Part shown: piece after piece, positions 17,707-26,358 of the stretch
Numbering within the stretch: the first letter of the stretch is position 1
Layout of the letters: every line of letters starts with the position of its first letter
Assembly: GCA_002162955.1 (NCBI GenBank)
Contig: MABD01000048.1
Coordinates: forward strand, 55,011 to 119,010
From: Gammaproteobacteria bacterium 45_16_T64
GTDB lineage: Bacteria; Pseudomonadota; Gammaproteobacteria; Pseudomonadales; Ketobacteraceae
Reading direction: 5' to 3'
DNA: 64,000 nt
The notes under the pieces: model-generated
The model's database searches: none
The model's input: the letters and a program-made list of their open reading frames with translations, nothing else
Told to the model about the DNA's origin: nothing
Translations under genes and position numbers: made by a program

Positions 17707-20088
17707 GTGGTTAGTTATAAGCACTATATGAAATTCACGGTAATCATAGCTGTTATCAGCTTCTTATCGGTTACTCAGAATCTCCACGCCAATACAGCAA
17801 CGATTGCCATCATATCTGATGGGCATAGTGTTAACGGGCAACATAACATTGATCTACTAAAAGTAGAGATTAACAAATTACTCGAGGGAGAATATCAAAC
17901 TACCTATATTGATGGGCCGGAATTTGATGGGCAGTGGTCGTTGCCTCGATTGCAGAAGATTTTTACTGCCACACAGCGTCGTTCAGATATAGACGTAATC
18001 ATTGCCCATGGACCGGTGGCCAGTCATGTTGCGATAAATTCTGTATTGTTACCAAAGCCGACAATTGCAACATTATTCTTTAATAGTGATCTGCAAACGG
18101 TACCTCGTAAAGGCAAGACTAGCGGGAAAACTAATCTAACGTACATTCAGCACGAAAAGTCATTTTTGAAAGATATAACGTTATATCAGAGTATTGTGCC
18201 GTTCAAAAAATTGGCACTTATTGGTGATGAGTCCATGACTCAAGTAGATGAGTTTAACGCATTGCTGAAAAAAGCGACCAAGCGGGTGAGTGAAGACGGC
18301 ATGGAGCTACTCTTTATCCCTGTTGCCGATAATGTTAATACACTGATCAATCGGATTAATAGTCTTGTGTCTGCTGAAGATGCCGTGTATTTGCTGCCCA
18401 ACGAGCGGCTTACCAGTGCTCAACTCGATACGTTGGGGGCTGAGTTAATCAAACGTAATATTCCAGCTTTTGCTATGCAAGATAGTCGAGTAATTGAACA
18501 CGGATTTCTTGCCGTCTATAGTCACGAGAATACGTTTAAACGCGAACGTCGACGTGTTGCATTGAATATTCGAGACATTCTTGATGGTGTACCAGCATCA
18601 GAGCTGAATGTGTTCGTCGAAATTGACCATCAGCTATATATTAATCAGCAAACCGTGGATGCATTGGGCATTGATCTTACTTGGACAATATTGCAAAAAT
18701 CGGAGCTGGTAAACAAGGCATCGGATGATATTGCTACATTATCGTTATCGGCAATAGCCAACATTGCATTGGATAATAATTTAGAGATTAAAGCGGAGCG
18801 CCGGGCATTGGCAGCGAGCCTTGGCGATGTAGATATAGCCAAGGCGAGTCGCCTACCGAAAATGACACTCGACCTACAACATACAACAATTGATAGGGAT
18901 CGCGCTGAATTCAGTAATGGAAGCAGTGCAGAGCGTGACCTTTCAGCATCGTTAACGGTTCAGCAGGTTATATATAACGAAGCTGTTTGGTCAAATGTAT
19001 CGACTCAAGAACATTTACAGCGAGCACGGGTGTATGACTTTCAAACCAAAGAGTTGGACGTTACCGAGGAAGCTGCGTTAGCTTATGTAAATATACTACG
19101 AGCCCAAAGTTTGGTTGATATTGAAAACAGCAATTTGAGTTTGACAAAAGCTAACCTTAATCGAGCCTTGAGAAGGGTGGAGGCAGGTGTTGCAAGAAAA
19201 TCTGAAATATACCGTTGGCAAAGTCAGGCTGCTGATAATGAACGATCACTACTTAATGCACAGGCGAGTCTTCAAAATAGTTTCCTTAATATTAATCAAC
19301 TAATCAATCAGCCCCTAGATACGCTTTTTACGGTGGATAAACTAGACAAACAACACGCTATCTTTGATTTCAACCGAAAGGTGACCACACGATACTTAAC
19401 AGGACCTTCATCATTAGAAAAATTTTCTAAGAAAAGTGAATCGTATGCGCGTAAGACCTCACCGGAAATCAAGAGTGTCGAGGAGAATATTCTCGCACAA
19501 GAGCGACAGCTTAAAGCCAGTAAGCGGCAGTATTATGTGCCGGATGTGAGTGTTCAGGCATCCTTAAAGGAACATGTGGATAAGGCCGGCGAAGGGGATC
19601 GTTATCCTGATGCGGTGGGTATTAATGATACCGATGCGAGCATTGCGGTGGTGTTATCTTTACCCTTGTATAGTGGCGGAGAGCGACGTGCGGAAGTTAG
19701 CCAGCTATCGAATAGAGTACATCAACTACGCTATCAAAAATCGTCGACAGAGATAAAGATACAACAGCGAGTTCGTTCGACATTCAATCAGTTGGCCGCG
19801 AGTTATCCTGGCATAGGTTTATCAGAAAGTGCACTGTCAGCGGCAAAGCAAAATTACAATATAGTACGCGATTCCTATGAAAGGGGAACCGTCTCTATCG
19901 TTGATTTTCTTGATGCACAGAATCAAGTGTTTTCAGCAGAAAGATCAGCGGCAAATGCAATTTACGATTATCTTGACGACTATATTCGCTATCAGCGTTC
20001 TATCGGATATTTCTTTTACTTTGATGACCCAAAAGGCATCTATTCATTACTTTTTGATGATGCCTCGGTGCCTGGAGCGACCCAATGA
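17707..20088 (+). CDS. ABC_sub_bind-like domain fused to a TolC outer-membrane efflux protein
   Basis: A two-domain protein of about 793 residues. GTG 17707 is preferred over ATG 17638 because GAGGAG lies 6 bp upstream and a signal peptide follows (to about LHANTAT). The first ~300 residues look like an ABC_sub_bind (TrpX-like) periplasmic domain: TATIAIISDG, DVIIAHGPVA, and at its end FLAVYSHENTFKRERRRVA...LYINQQTVDALGIDL, the usual close of that family. The remaining ~440 residues are a TolC/OEP protein with coiled-coil helices (SLVDIENSNLSLTKANLNRA) and YERGTVSIVDFLDAQNQVF. Ordinary TolC proteins are about 450 residues. It overlaps the adaptor gene by ATGA. Confidence 0.85.
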   Translation: MVSYKHYMKFTVIIAVISFLSVTQNLHANTATIAIISDGHSVNGQHNIDLLKVEINKLLEGEYQTTYIDGPEFDGQWSLPRLQKIFTATQRRSDIDVIIAHGPVASHVAINSVLLPKPTIATLFFNSDLQTVPRKGKTSGKTNLTYIQHEKSFLKDITLYQSIVPFKKLALIGDESMTQVDEFNALLKKATKRVSEDGMELLFIPVADNVNTLINRINSLVSAEDAVYLLPNERLTSAQLDTLGAELIKRNIPAFAMQDSRVIEHGFLAVYSHENTFKRERRRVALNIRDILDGVPASELNVFVEIDHQLYINQQTVDALGIDLTWTILQKSELVNKASDDIATLSLSAIANIALDNNLEIKAERRALAASLGDVDIAKASRLPKMTLDLQHTTIDRDRAEFSNGSSAERDLSASLTVQQVIYNEAVWSNVSTQEHLQRARVYDFQTKELDVTEEAALAYVNILRAQSLVDIENSNLSLTKANLNRALRRVEAGVARKSEIYRWQSQAADNERSLLNAQASLQNSFLNINQLINQPLDTLFTVDKLDKQHAIFDFNRKVTTRYLTGPSSLEKFSKKSESYARKTSPEIKSVEENILAQERQLKASKRQYYVPDVSVQASLKEHVDKAGEGDRYPDAVGINDTDASIAVVLSLPLYSGGERRAEVSQLSNRVHQLRYQKSSTEIKIQQRVRSTFNQLAASYPGIGLSESALSAAKQNYNIVRDSYERGTVSIVDFLDAQNQVFSAERSAANAIYDYLDDYIRYQRSIGYFFYFDDPKGIYSLLFDDASVPGATQ

Positions 20089-21194
20089 AATTAGCACACC
20101 TACCCCTATTGTCCATGGTGATTCCAATGGTTATTGCAACAGCGGGTTGCGATAAAGATACTGTAGAAAAAGTAGAGCCACGTTTACGTCCGGTGGTGAC
20201 AATGACAGTGAATTATTCTGATCAGCATGAATACCATGAATTTTCCGGTGTCGCTAAAGCAGGGTTGACGTCTCGATTGAGCTTTCGGCTTTCAGGAAAA
20301 GTGGAATCGATGAATGTAAAAGTCGGTGATAAGTTAAAACCGGGACAATTAATCGCAACGTTAAATACATCCGACTATCAATTAGAACTTCAAAAGTCTG
20401 AAGCAGCCCTAATTCAGGCTCAGGCGGAATCAAAAAATGCGACCGCTAATTATGGTAGAACAAAATCGCTCTATGAAACTGAAACGGCGTCGAGAACTGA
20501 ATTAGATAACGCGCAAGCTAGCAGTGATGCAGCGCGAGCCTTTGTTGTCCAAGCGGAAAATCAATTGGCGCTGGCGGAGCAGCGGTTGGAATACACGAAG
20601 CTGATCAATCGACAGAAAAATTGTCTAGTGGCAAGCTCAGAGACAGAAACCGGGGAAAATATTAACGCAGGCAGTACCGTGGCGACGATTAATTGCGGAA
20701 ATACCGCAAAGGTGGAAACGGTTGTGTCGGAGTCATATATTTCTCGTGTGAAACAGGGCGGGAAGGCGATAGTCCAATTTAATGCATTACAAGACAAACG
20801 ATTCCCTGGGATTGTTACTGAAGTTGGTGTTGATGCAAAGGGAACGGCATATCCTGTAACGATTGCGCTAGAAGAAGGCCATTCAGACGTGTTGCCGGGA
20901 ATGGCGGCGATTGTCTTTTTTGATGATAACCAGGGAAAGGAGTCGATAAAGAACCTATACCTTCCATTGCACGTGGTACAAGCGGATAAAGATAAGACCT
21001 TCGTATATGTAGTAAATGATAACGGAGATGGCAGTGCAAGCTTGTCAAAAACGGTAATCGAAGTGGGTGCTTTCAATGGCCAAGCGTTAAAGGTGATTGC
21101 TGGCGTAGATGCTGGGCAGGTTATTGTCACCAAGGGGATTCGTCAGTTGTACGATGGGATGAAAGTGAAATTTTCAGACGTGCATTCGTTATAA
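20085..21194 (+). CDS. RND efflux periplasmic adaptor (membrane fusion lipoprotein)
   Basis: 369 residues with a lipobox (IATAGC), so lipid-anchored to the inner membrane. The HlyD/AcrA-type order is visible: a lipoyl half (SGKVESMNVKVGDKLKPGQLIATLN), an alpha-helical hairpin rich in Ala/Gln/Glu, the second lipoyl half interrupted by Cys-containing QKNCLVASSETETGENINAGS, then beta-barrel (GKAIVQFNALQDKRFPGIVTEVG) and membrane-proximal domains. It bridges the pump and the fused TolC protein encoded on either side. Confidence 0.92.
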   Translation: MKLAHLPLLSMVIPMVIATAGCDKDTVEKVEPRLRPVVTMTVNYSDQHEYHEFSGVAKAGLTSRLSFRLSGKVESMNVKVGDKLKPGQLIATLNTSDYQLELQKSEAALIQAQAESKNATANYGRTKSLYETETASRTELDNAQASSDAARAFVVQAENQLALAEQRLEYTKLINRQKNCLVASSETETGENINAGSTVATINCGNTAKVETVVSESYISRVKQGGKAIVQFNALQDKRFPGIVTEVGVDAKGTAYPVTIALEEGHSDVLPGMAAIVFFDDNQGKESIKNLYLPLHVVQADKDKTFVYVVNDNGDGSASLSKTVIEVGAFNGQALKVIAGVDAGQVIVTKGIRQLYDGMKVKFSDVHSL

Positions 21195-21211
21195 GGTAGA
21201 GGCGGAATATC

Positions 21212-24200
21212 ATGGATATTACCAAAATTGCGCTCGAACGGCGTCAATTTACATTGTTGTTATTGGCAATTTTATTTTTCGCGGGTATTCAGGCGTATCA
21301 GAATATTCCTCGGGCTCAAGATCCTGGGTTTATTATTCGCGCTGCACAGGTGATAACCTATTTTCCGGGTGCTAGCCCAGAACGTGTAGAAGAACTTGTG
21401 AGTGAGAAGTTGGTGGAGAAAATTCGCCAAATGCCTGAACTGGATTATGTGAGTAGTGAGAATAAAACCGGTGTATCGATCATTATCGTGAATATCCGGG
21501 AGACTTTTACCAACATGCGACCTATTTGGGATAGTTTACGAAGAAAAGTCGAAGAGGCTAAACGAAATCTACCGGAGGATGCGTCGACTCCTATTGTGAA
21601 TGATGAATTCGGCGACGTGTTTGGTTCTGTGTATGGTATTACAGGCGATGGTTACTCTTATGCCGAAATAAAAGAAATTGCTGACAGCGTAAGAGATCAA
21701 TTACTTTTATTAGATGATGTTGCAAAGGTCGATATTCTAGGGGCGCAGGAAGAGCGTATTTACGTTGAATACACACCGAGCCGATTAAATGAGATTGGCA
21801 TATCACCGAAGCAATTGGCGAATGCGTTAAGCAGTCGAAATATTATCAATCCAGGTGGAGAAATATATACTCGATACGAAACAATATCCCTAGAACCGAG
21901 TGGTAATTTTGAATCGATTAATGATCTTCGTAGTACGTTGATTGCTATCCCAGGTAGTACCGAACTGATCTCACTAAAAGATATCGCACATGTGTATCGT
22001 GGTTACGTTGACCCCTCAAAGAATATGATGCGCCTCAGCGGAGAGCGCGCTATCGGGTTGGCAATTGCAATGCGACACGGCGGTAATGTTGTCGATCTTG
22101 GTCGGTTGGTAGAGGGCAAGATGAAAGCATTGGGTGCTAGTTATCCTATAGGTATCGATTTTCATAAGGTGACTATGGAGTCCGATGTCGTTAACAAAAC
22201 GGTAAGTGATTTTATCGGAAACTTGGTACAGGCTGTTGTTATTGTTACGTTGGTAATGTTGGTGTTTCTGGGATTAAGAACGGGGATCATAGTCGCCATG
22301 CTTATCCCCGTTACTATTGCTAGTGCATTTTTTATGATGTCGATTTTTGACATTGGTCTGGATCAGATTTCACTGGCGGCACTAATGATATCGTTAGGGC
22401 TACTGGTAGATAATGCTATCGTCATGGCTGAAAGTATCATGGTAAAAATATCTAATGGAGAAGATAGAAAAATTGCTGCGCTTAATGCAGCAAATGAACT
22501 GAAAATTCCATTGTTAACATCATCTCTCACAACGTCAGCAGCCTTTCTTCCCATCTATCTTGCTGAAAGCGCCATTGGAGAATATACCGCACCCTTATTT
22601 AAGGTGGTGACCATTACATTGTTGTGTTCATTAATCATTGCATTGACGCTTATTCCATTGCTGTGCATGTTATTTGTGAAAATAAAACAGGAAAGTACGG
22701 ATAAGAAGAATAAGAGTTTCTTTGGTGTACTCACAAGGCTATATATGTCCTTCCTAAATGCGGTGTTAAGGCAGCGTGTACTTAGTATAGTTGTGGTGTT
22801 ATTGGTATTTGTGATCGCGATCAAAGCGCTTGCTTGGGTACCTAAAATATTCTTTCCGCCAAAAACCGACCCTATCTTCACCGTCGAATTGGAATTTCCG
22901 CTCGGTACACCGCTAACCTATACTGAAGAACGGGTAAAAACCATTGAGAATTATCTAGCAAATAACATGATACCGACCTCCAAGGAAGAGGACGGTATAA
23001 AAAACTGGGCATCTTTTATCGGAAATGGTGGAGTACGATTTGTGTTGACCCATTCACCTAAGCCGTCCTCCAGTAACTACGCATTCCTATTGGTAAACAC
23101 TACGAAGGGCGGAGATACTGTAGATGACATTATCGCGCGATTGGACGACTACCTTTTTGATGAAGTCTCTGATGGCCAATACACTATTAAGAAGTTAGAG
23201 AATGGTACAGCAATAAAACATCCGGTGGGTGTTCGTTTGACTGGTGATAATGCAGAGCAATTATTTATAATCGCGGATGAAATTAAACAAAAGATTGCGA
23301 CGTTACATGGAACGATCAATATCCAGGATGATTGGGGCTTGTCGCAGAAAAAGGTTCGGATTGATATTGACCCCCAAAGAGCACAAAGAGCAGGGGTAAC
23401 TCATTCTGATGTGGCGACGGCGCTGCAAACGGCGTTCAGTGGTATTACCTTAACAGAGTTTCGAGAGAACGATACCATTATCCCGGTGGTGATGCGCTCT
23501 CAGCATGCCGGAGAGCGAAATTACGATGCGGCGGGTACTATTGGCGTGCTTAACAATCAAGGTGTGAGCGTCCCGATTTCTCAATTAGTGGATCCAAAAT
23601 TGGTGTTTCAAACCGCAAAAATATTCACCCGTAATGGTGCTAAGACCGTCGCGATATCGGCTGATTTGTTGCCAGGCGTTACCGCGACGGAGATCAATGC
23701 CGAGCTTGTTCCCTGGTTAAAGGAGCGAATGAATGCTTGGCCACCAGGTTATCACTGGGAGCTTGGAGGAGAGGCAGAATCTTCAGGAAAGGCAAATGAA
23801 TCAATCGCAGACAAACTACCGCTTGCAGCGTTTGTAATTTGTCTATTGTTGATGGCGCAGTTTAATTGTATTCGTCGTACGGTCATTATATTAATGACGA
23901 TACCGCTGGCTCTAATTGGCGTCAGTTTTGGCTTGCTTGGCGCTAATTCGTACTTCGGGTTTATGACGATGTTAGGAGTTATATCATTGGCGGGGATAGT
24001 TATTAATAATGCCATTGTATTGTTAGACAAGATTAACCAGGAGCACGATGAGTCTCACCATGATTGGCAACAATCTGTGCTGAATGCTTGTCAATCGAGG
24101 CTTCGGCCAATCTTACTGACAACATTTACGACAGTACTCGGATTGATTCCGCTTTGGTTAGGGGGAGGACCAATGTGGGAGCCCATGGCGATCACAATCA

Positions 24201-24289
24201 TTTTTGGACTATTGGTATCGACAGTGTTAACGCTAATGGTTATACCGTTGCTATTTTCGCTAATATTTAACGTGCGCTACGACAGGTAG
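21212..24289 (+). CDS. RND-family efflux pump permease
   Basis: 1025 residues, the usual length of an AcrB/MexB-like proton-driven transporter. The N-terminus has the family start (IALERRQFTLLLLAI...NIPRAQDPGF). Twelve membrane helices and two large periplasmic loops are visible. The TM4 proton-relay motif reads LGLLVDNAIVMAESI, with a single Asp followed by Asn, as in several non-AcrB RND subgroups. The substrate is not predictable. It ends the three-gene operon and the stop codon lies inside an inverted repeat. Confidence 0.94.
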   Translation: MDITKIALERRQFTLLLLAILFFAGIQAYQNIPRAQDPGFIIRAAQVITYFPGASPERVEELVSEKLVEKIRQMPELDYVSSENKTGVSIIIVNIRETFTNMRPIWDSLRRKVEEAKRNLPEDASTPIVNDEFGDVFGSVYGITGDGYSYAEIKEIADSVRDQLLLLDDVAKVDILGAQEERIYVEYTPSRLNEIGISPKQLANALSSRNIINPGGEIYTRYETISLEPSGNFESINDLRSTLIAIPGSTELISLKDIAHVYRGYVDPSKNMMRLSGERAIGLAIAMRHGGNVVDLGRLVEGKMKALGASYPIGIDFHKVTMESDVVNKTVSDFIGNLVQAVVIVTLVMLVFLGLRTGIIVAMLIPVTIASAFFMMSIFDIGLDQISLAALMISLGLLVDNAIVMAESIMVKISNGEDRKIAALNAANELKIPLLTSSLTTSAAFLPIYLAESAIGEYTAPLFKVVTITLLCSLIIALTLIPLLCMLFVKIKQESTDKKNKSFFGVLTRLYMSFLNAVLRQRVLSIVVVLLVFVIAIKALAWVPKIFFPPKTDPIFTVELEFPLGTPLTYTEERVKTIENYLANNMIPTSKEEDGIKNWASFIGNGGVRFVLTHSPKPSSSNYAFLLVNTTKGGDTVDDIIARLDDYLFDEVSDGQYTIKKLENGTAIKHPVGVRLTGDNAEQLFIIADEIKQKIATLHGTINIQDDWGLSQKKVRIDIDPQRAQRAGVTHSDVATALQTAFSGITLTEFRENDTIIPVVMRSQHAGERNYDAAGTIGVLNNQGVSVPISQLVDPKLVFQTAKIFTRNGAKTVAISADLLPGVTATEINAELVPWLKERMNAWPPGYHWELGGEAESSGKANESIADKLPLAAFVICLLLMAQFNCIRRTVIILMTIPLALIGVSFGLLGANSYFGFMTMLGVISLAGIVINNAIVLLDKINQEHDESHHDWQQSVLNACQSRLRPILLTTFTTVLGLIPLWLGGGPMWEPMAITIIFGLLVSTVLTLMVIPLLFSLIFNVRYDR

Positions 24290-24295
24290 CGCACG
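24271..24295. terminator. Inverted repeat between the RND pump and a convergent gene
   Basis: CGTGCGCTAC and GTAGCGCACG form a perfect 10-bp stem with a GACAG loop, spanning the stop codon of the pump gene. No T-run follows on either strand, so it may be a stabilising hairpin instead of an intrinsic terminator. Confidence 0.55.
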
Positions 24296-24305
24296 ATCGA
24301 AAAGT

Positions 24306-25151
24306 TTAGCGAGAGCTTAGCTTAGTCACAAAGGTGTCTAACATGAAAAGGAATACAAGGATTAGCGCGCCTTTCCAACTGAATAAGAACGCCACGGCTT
24401 TGGTCGTAAAGCTTTCTTCACCCCAGTTTCGGCGAGTGCCTGTTGTAGGTTGTTGGGCAGTAACTGCCATGCTCTTGCCTAGTACGCTGGACTGAGCGCT
24501 AAAGTTTTCTTGGCCAAAGCCTGCGTCAGCGCGGATATTGTGGTCGTAATATTCAACACCACCTAGATTATGTGAACGATAAAACTCTTGAGCGCTATTA
24601 GCCAAATCACGTAGGGCAGCATCATCTCCCAAATTCTCTTTTAATAGCTTTTTCAAATTGACTGGCGAGCTTTGGGGTTCAGATGGATTAAGGGAGCCCC
24701 TGTCAGTACCTGTGTCTATCGGTTCTTGATAGGCATTAGGATGAAATACCGACTCCATGAAAGCGTTATTATTTTTCGCTGCTGGGCTCTTATTGCTTGT
24801 TGGTTCGCCAAAAAGGGTGCCATAAGATGAAAGGCCGTTGAAAATGTTGGTATCACGAGTTGCGTTATCAAATAAACTCTCCGACTTTATCGATTCTTCT
24901 TCAGTTGCGGCTTTTATTGTTGGGATTCGCTTTGCGAAGCTTATGGGGGGAAGCGCATCCATTGAGGCTGGGATATGCTCAAGGTTAATCGATGGGCTGA
25001 TACTGCCTGTTGTATCTGGAATTGTGAGTAAGATTGATTGGCTGGATGCTTTTGTTGCATCGACAGGTTCGTTATCGATCGGCGTCGCGGAGATCGATAG
25101 GGGTAGGCTACTGAAGTAGATAAAAATCAGGCCAAATAGGGTAGAGCGCAC
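24306..25151 (-). CDS. Secreted, C-terminally membrane-anchored protein of unknown function
   Basis: About 281 residues from GTG 25151, chosen because AAGGAG lies 6 bp upstream and a signal peptide (LFGLIFIYFSSLPLSISA) follows at once. The middle is Ser/Pro/Asn-rich and low in predicted structure. A short helical block (NLKKLLKENLGDDAALRDLA) follows, and one hydrophobic helix near the C-terminus (VAFLFSWKGALILVFLFMLD) should anchor it. I recognise no family. It converges on the RND operon and has no obvious partner. Confidence 0.6.
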   Translation of the reverse strand: MRSTLFGLIFIYFSSLPLSISATPIDNEPVDATKASSQSILLTIPDTTGSISPSINLEHIPASMDALPPISFAKRIPTIKAATEEESIKSESLFDNATRDTNIFNGLSSYGTLFGEPTSNKSPAAKNNNAFMESVFHPNAYQEPIDTGTDRGSLNPSEPQSSPVNLKKLLKENLGDDAALRDLANSAQEFYRSHNLGGVEYYDHNIRADAGFGQENFSAQSSVLGKSMAVTAQQPTTGTRRNWGEESFTTKAVAFLFSWKGALILVFLFMLDTFVTKLSSR

Positions 25152-25575
25152 TGTTGTCTCCTTCACCATCATTGTGGTGATACATCTACAGCTATAAATC
25201 AATAGGATAGTGTTGGGGCGGGCAATTGTACAAAAATCCCATTTTCCTGCATAGCTCAGTCACATAATTTATCACTATATCATCGTATTGGTGATGCTCG
25301 TCTCATTTTGTGGTTGTAAGCATCAGATATTATTAGCTTTTTTCCTGATTCTTGGATGAATTTAATGCAGCGAGGGAAAATGGCTGAGCAACGTTGAAAA
25401 TGAAATTCATAGACGGAAATAGCATGTATTCTTGTAAGTAATTGATAAATAAGGGGTTGTTATTGGTTTGGCATTATCGGCCAGGAAGAGAGTATATATA
25501 CATCAAACTAAGGAATGCCGAGATGTGAACTAGGCAAAGCTGCTGACAATGATACGATTCTTACATGGTGTATAC
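25152..25575. other. Gene-poor spacer of about 420 bp
   Basis: It holds the leader of the gene ending at 24306 and otherwise no frame with a credible start and ribosome-binding site. Composition is AT-rich. It ends at the terminator at 25576-25606. A small RNA ending at that terminator is possible but not supported by any feature I can see. Confidence 0.5.
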
Positions 25576-25606
25576 AAAAAGCCGAACCATTGGATTCGGC
25601 TTTTTT
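25576..25606. terminator. Bidirectional Rho-independent terminator
   Basis: AAAAAGCCGAA and TTCGGCTTTTTT flank an 8-nt centre. T-runs follow the stem on both strands. On the minus strand it lies 25 bp beyond the second Bor-like gene and most likely ends that transcript. Confidence 0.85.
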
Positions 25607-25630
25607 ATTGTACGTAGTAGGAGGAGCTAC

Positions 25631-25978
25631 TTACTTGGCTGATACGAGCTCTGAACCGTCGGAGCACTTGGTGTAAGTGGTCTTTGGTGCATAGATGCCA
25701 TATGGAACAAGTTGACTGATTAATCCATCCATAAAAGTAGTATGTGTTGCAATATGATCCCACTGTTTACCGTCACAGATCTTTTCTAAATTTTTGGGTT
25801 GTTGAAATTCGAAAAGTTCGAATATTCCACCTATTTGGTGTTTTTGTGTTGCCCAATGCGAGTCTGGAGAGGCTTCTACAGAAACGTTATCGAACACGAT
25901 AGTAGAGCAGCCGTTCATAACGAGTGCCGTAAAAATTATTGTCGCTAAAAGTACTTTCCGTAGCATAAATAACATCAT
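25631..25978 (-). CDS. Bor-like lipoprotein, copy 2
   Basis: 115 residues with a lipobox (LVMNGCS). The C-terminal half has GGIFELFEF, LEKICDGKQWDHIATHTTFMD and YGIYAPKTTYTKC, which follow the pattern of lambda Bor-type lipoproteins: a GIG strand, an ICGG-like turn, a LGIYTP strand and a final Cys. The match is weaker than for its neighbour. Its ATG overlaps the neighbour's stop (ATGA). Bor proteins are outer-membrane lipoproteins. Bor of phage lambda contributes to serum resistance, but that role should not be assumed here. Confidence 0.65.
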   Translation of the reverse strand: MMLFMLRKVLLATIIFTALVMNGCSTIVFDNVSVEASPDSHWATQKHQIGGIFELFEFQQPKNLEKICDGKQWDHIATHTTFMDGLISQLVPYGIYAPKTTYTKCSDGSELVSAK

Positions 25979-26292
25979 AGTGTAGGTCCATCATCGTTGC
26001 ACCAGACCTTTGCCGTTCTGGGTGAATAAATCCCTAGGGTAATTGCGCCAAATACTCGATCAGAACAGCGATCGATCGTTTGTAATTGTCGAGCCCCTTG
26101 GGTACCGCAAATAGATTCTACATCGATATGGTTTTCACCGATGATACCGAATAGATAGAAAGATTGTCTTTCTATGAAGGTTGGTGGAGTTTCTAATTTT
26201 GGTTGTCCATTTGGTGTGATGGTTACCGCCGCGCAGCCTTGTAGACACAAAATTGTGGCGGCGAACGCCATTCTTGTTCTCCCGAAATACAT
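25975..26292 (-). CDS. Bor-like lipoprotein, copy 1
   Basis: About 105 residues from ATG 26292, which has AGGAAG upstream; longer in-frame starts lack a signal peptide. The lipobox is LCLQGCAA. The body has FYLFGIIGENHIDVESICG and FGAITLGIYSPRTAKVWC, which track lambda Bor closely (VSGIGQ..VDAAKICG and LGFITLGIYTPLEARVYC). It is the first gene of a two-gene lipoprotein operon. No phage genes surround it, so it is probably a resident chromosomal member of the family. Confidence 0.75.
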   Translation of the reverse strand: MYFGRTRMAFAATILCLQGCAAVTITPNGQPKLETPPTFIERQSFYLFGIIGENHIDVESICGTQGARQLQTIDRCSDRVFGAITLGIYSPRTAKVWCNDDGPTL

Positions 26293-26358
26293 ATTACTTC
26301 TTCCTTTTTGTGAAATTGCGGCACAAATATACAATAACACTGTAAAAGGATCCATAAT

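Noticed and set aside
20561..21133. A 190-codon minus-strand frame opposite the efflux adaptor gene
   Set aside because: The adaptor on the plus strand has full domain order and operon context; the antisense translation has none.
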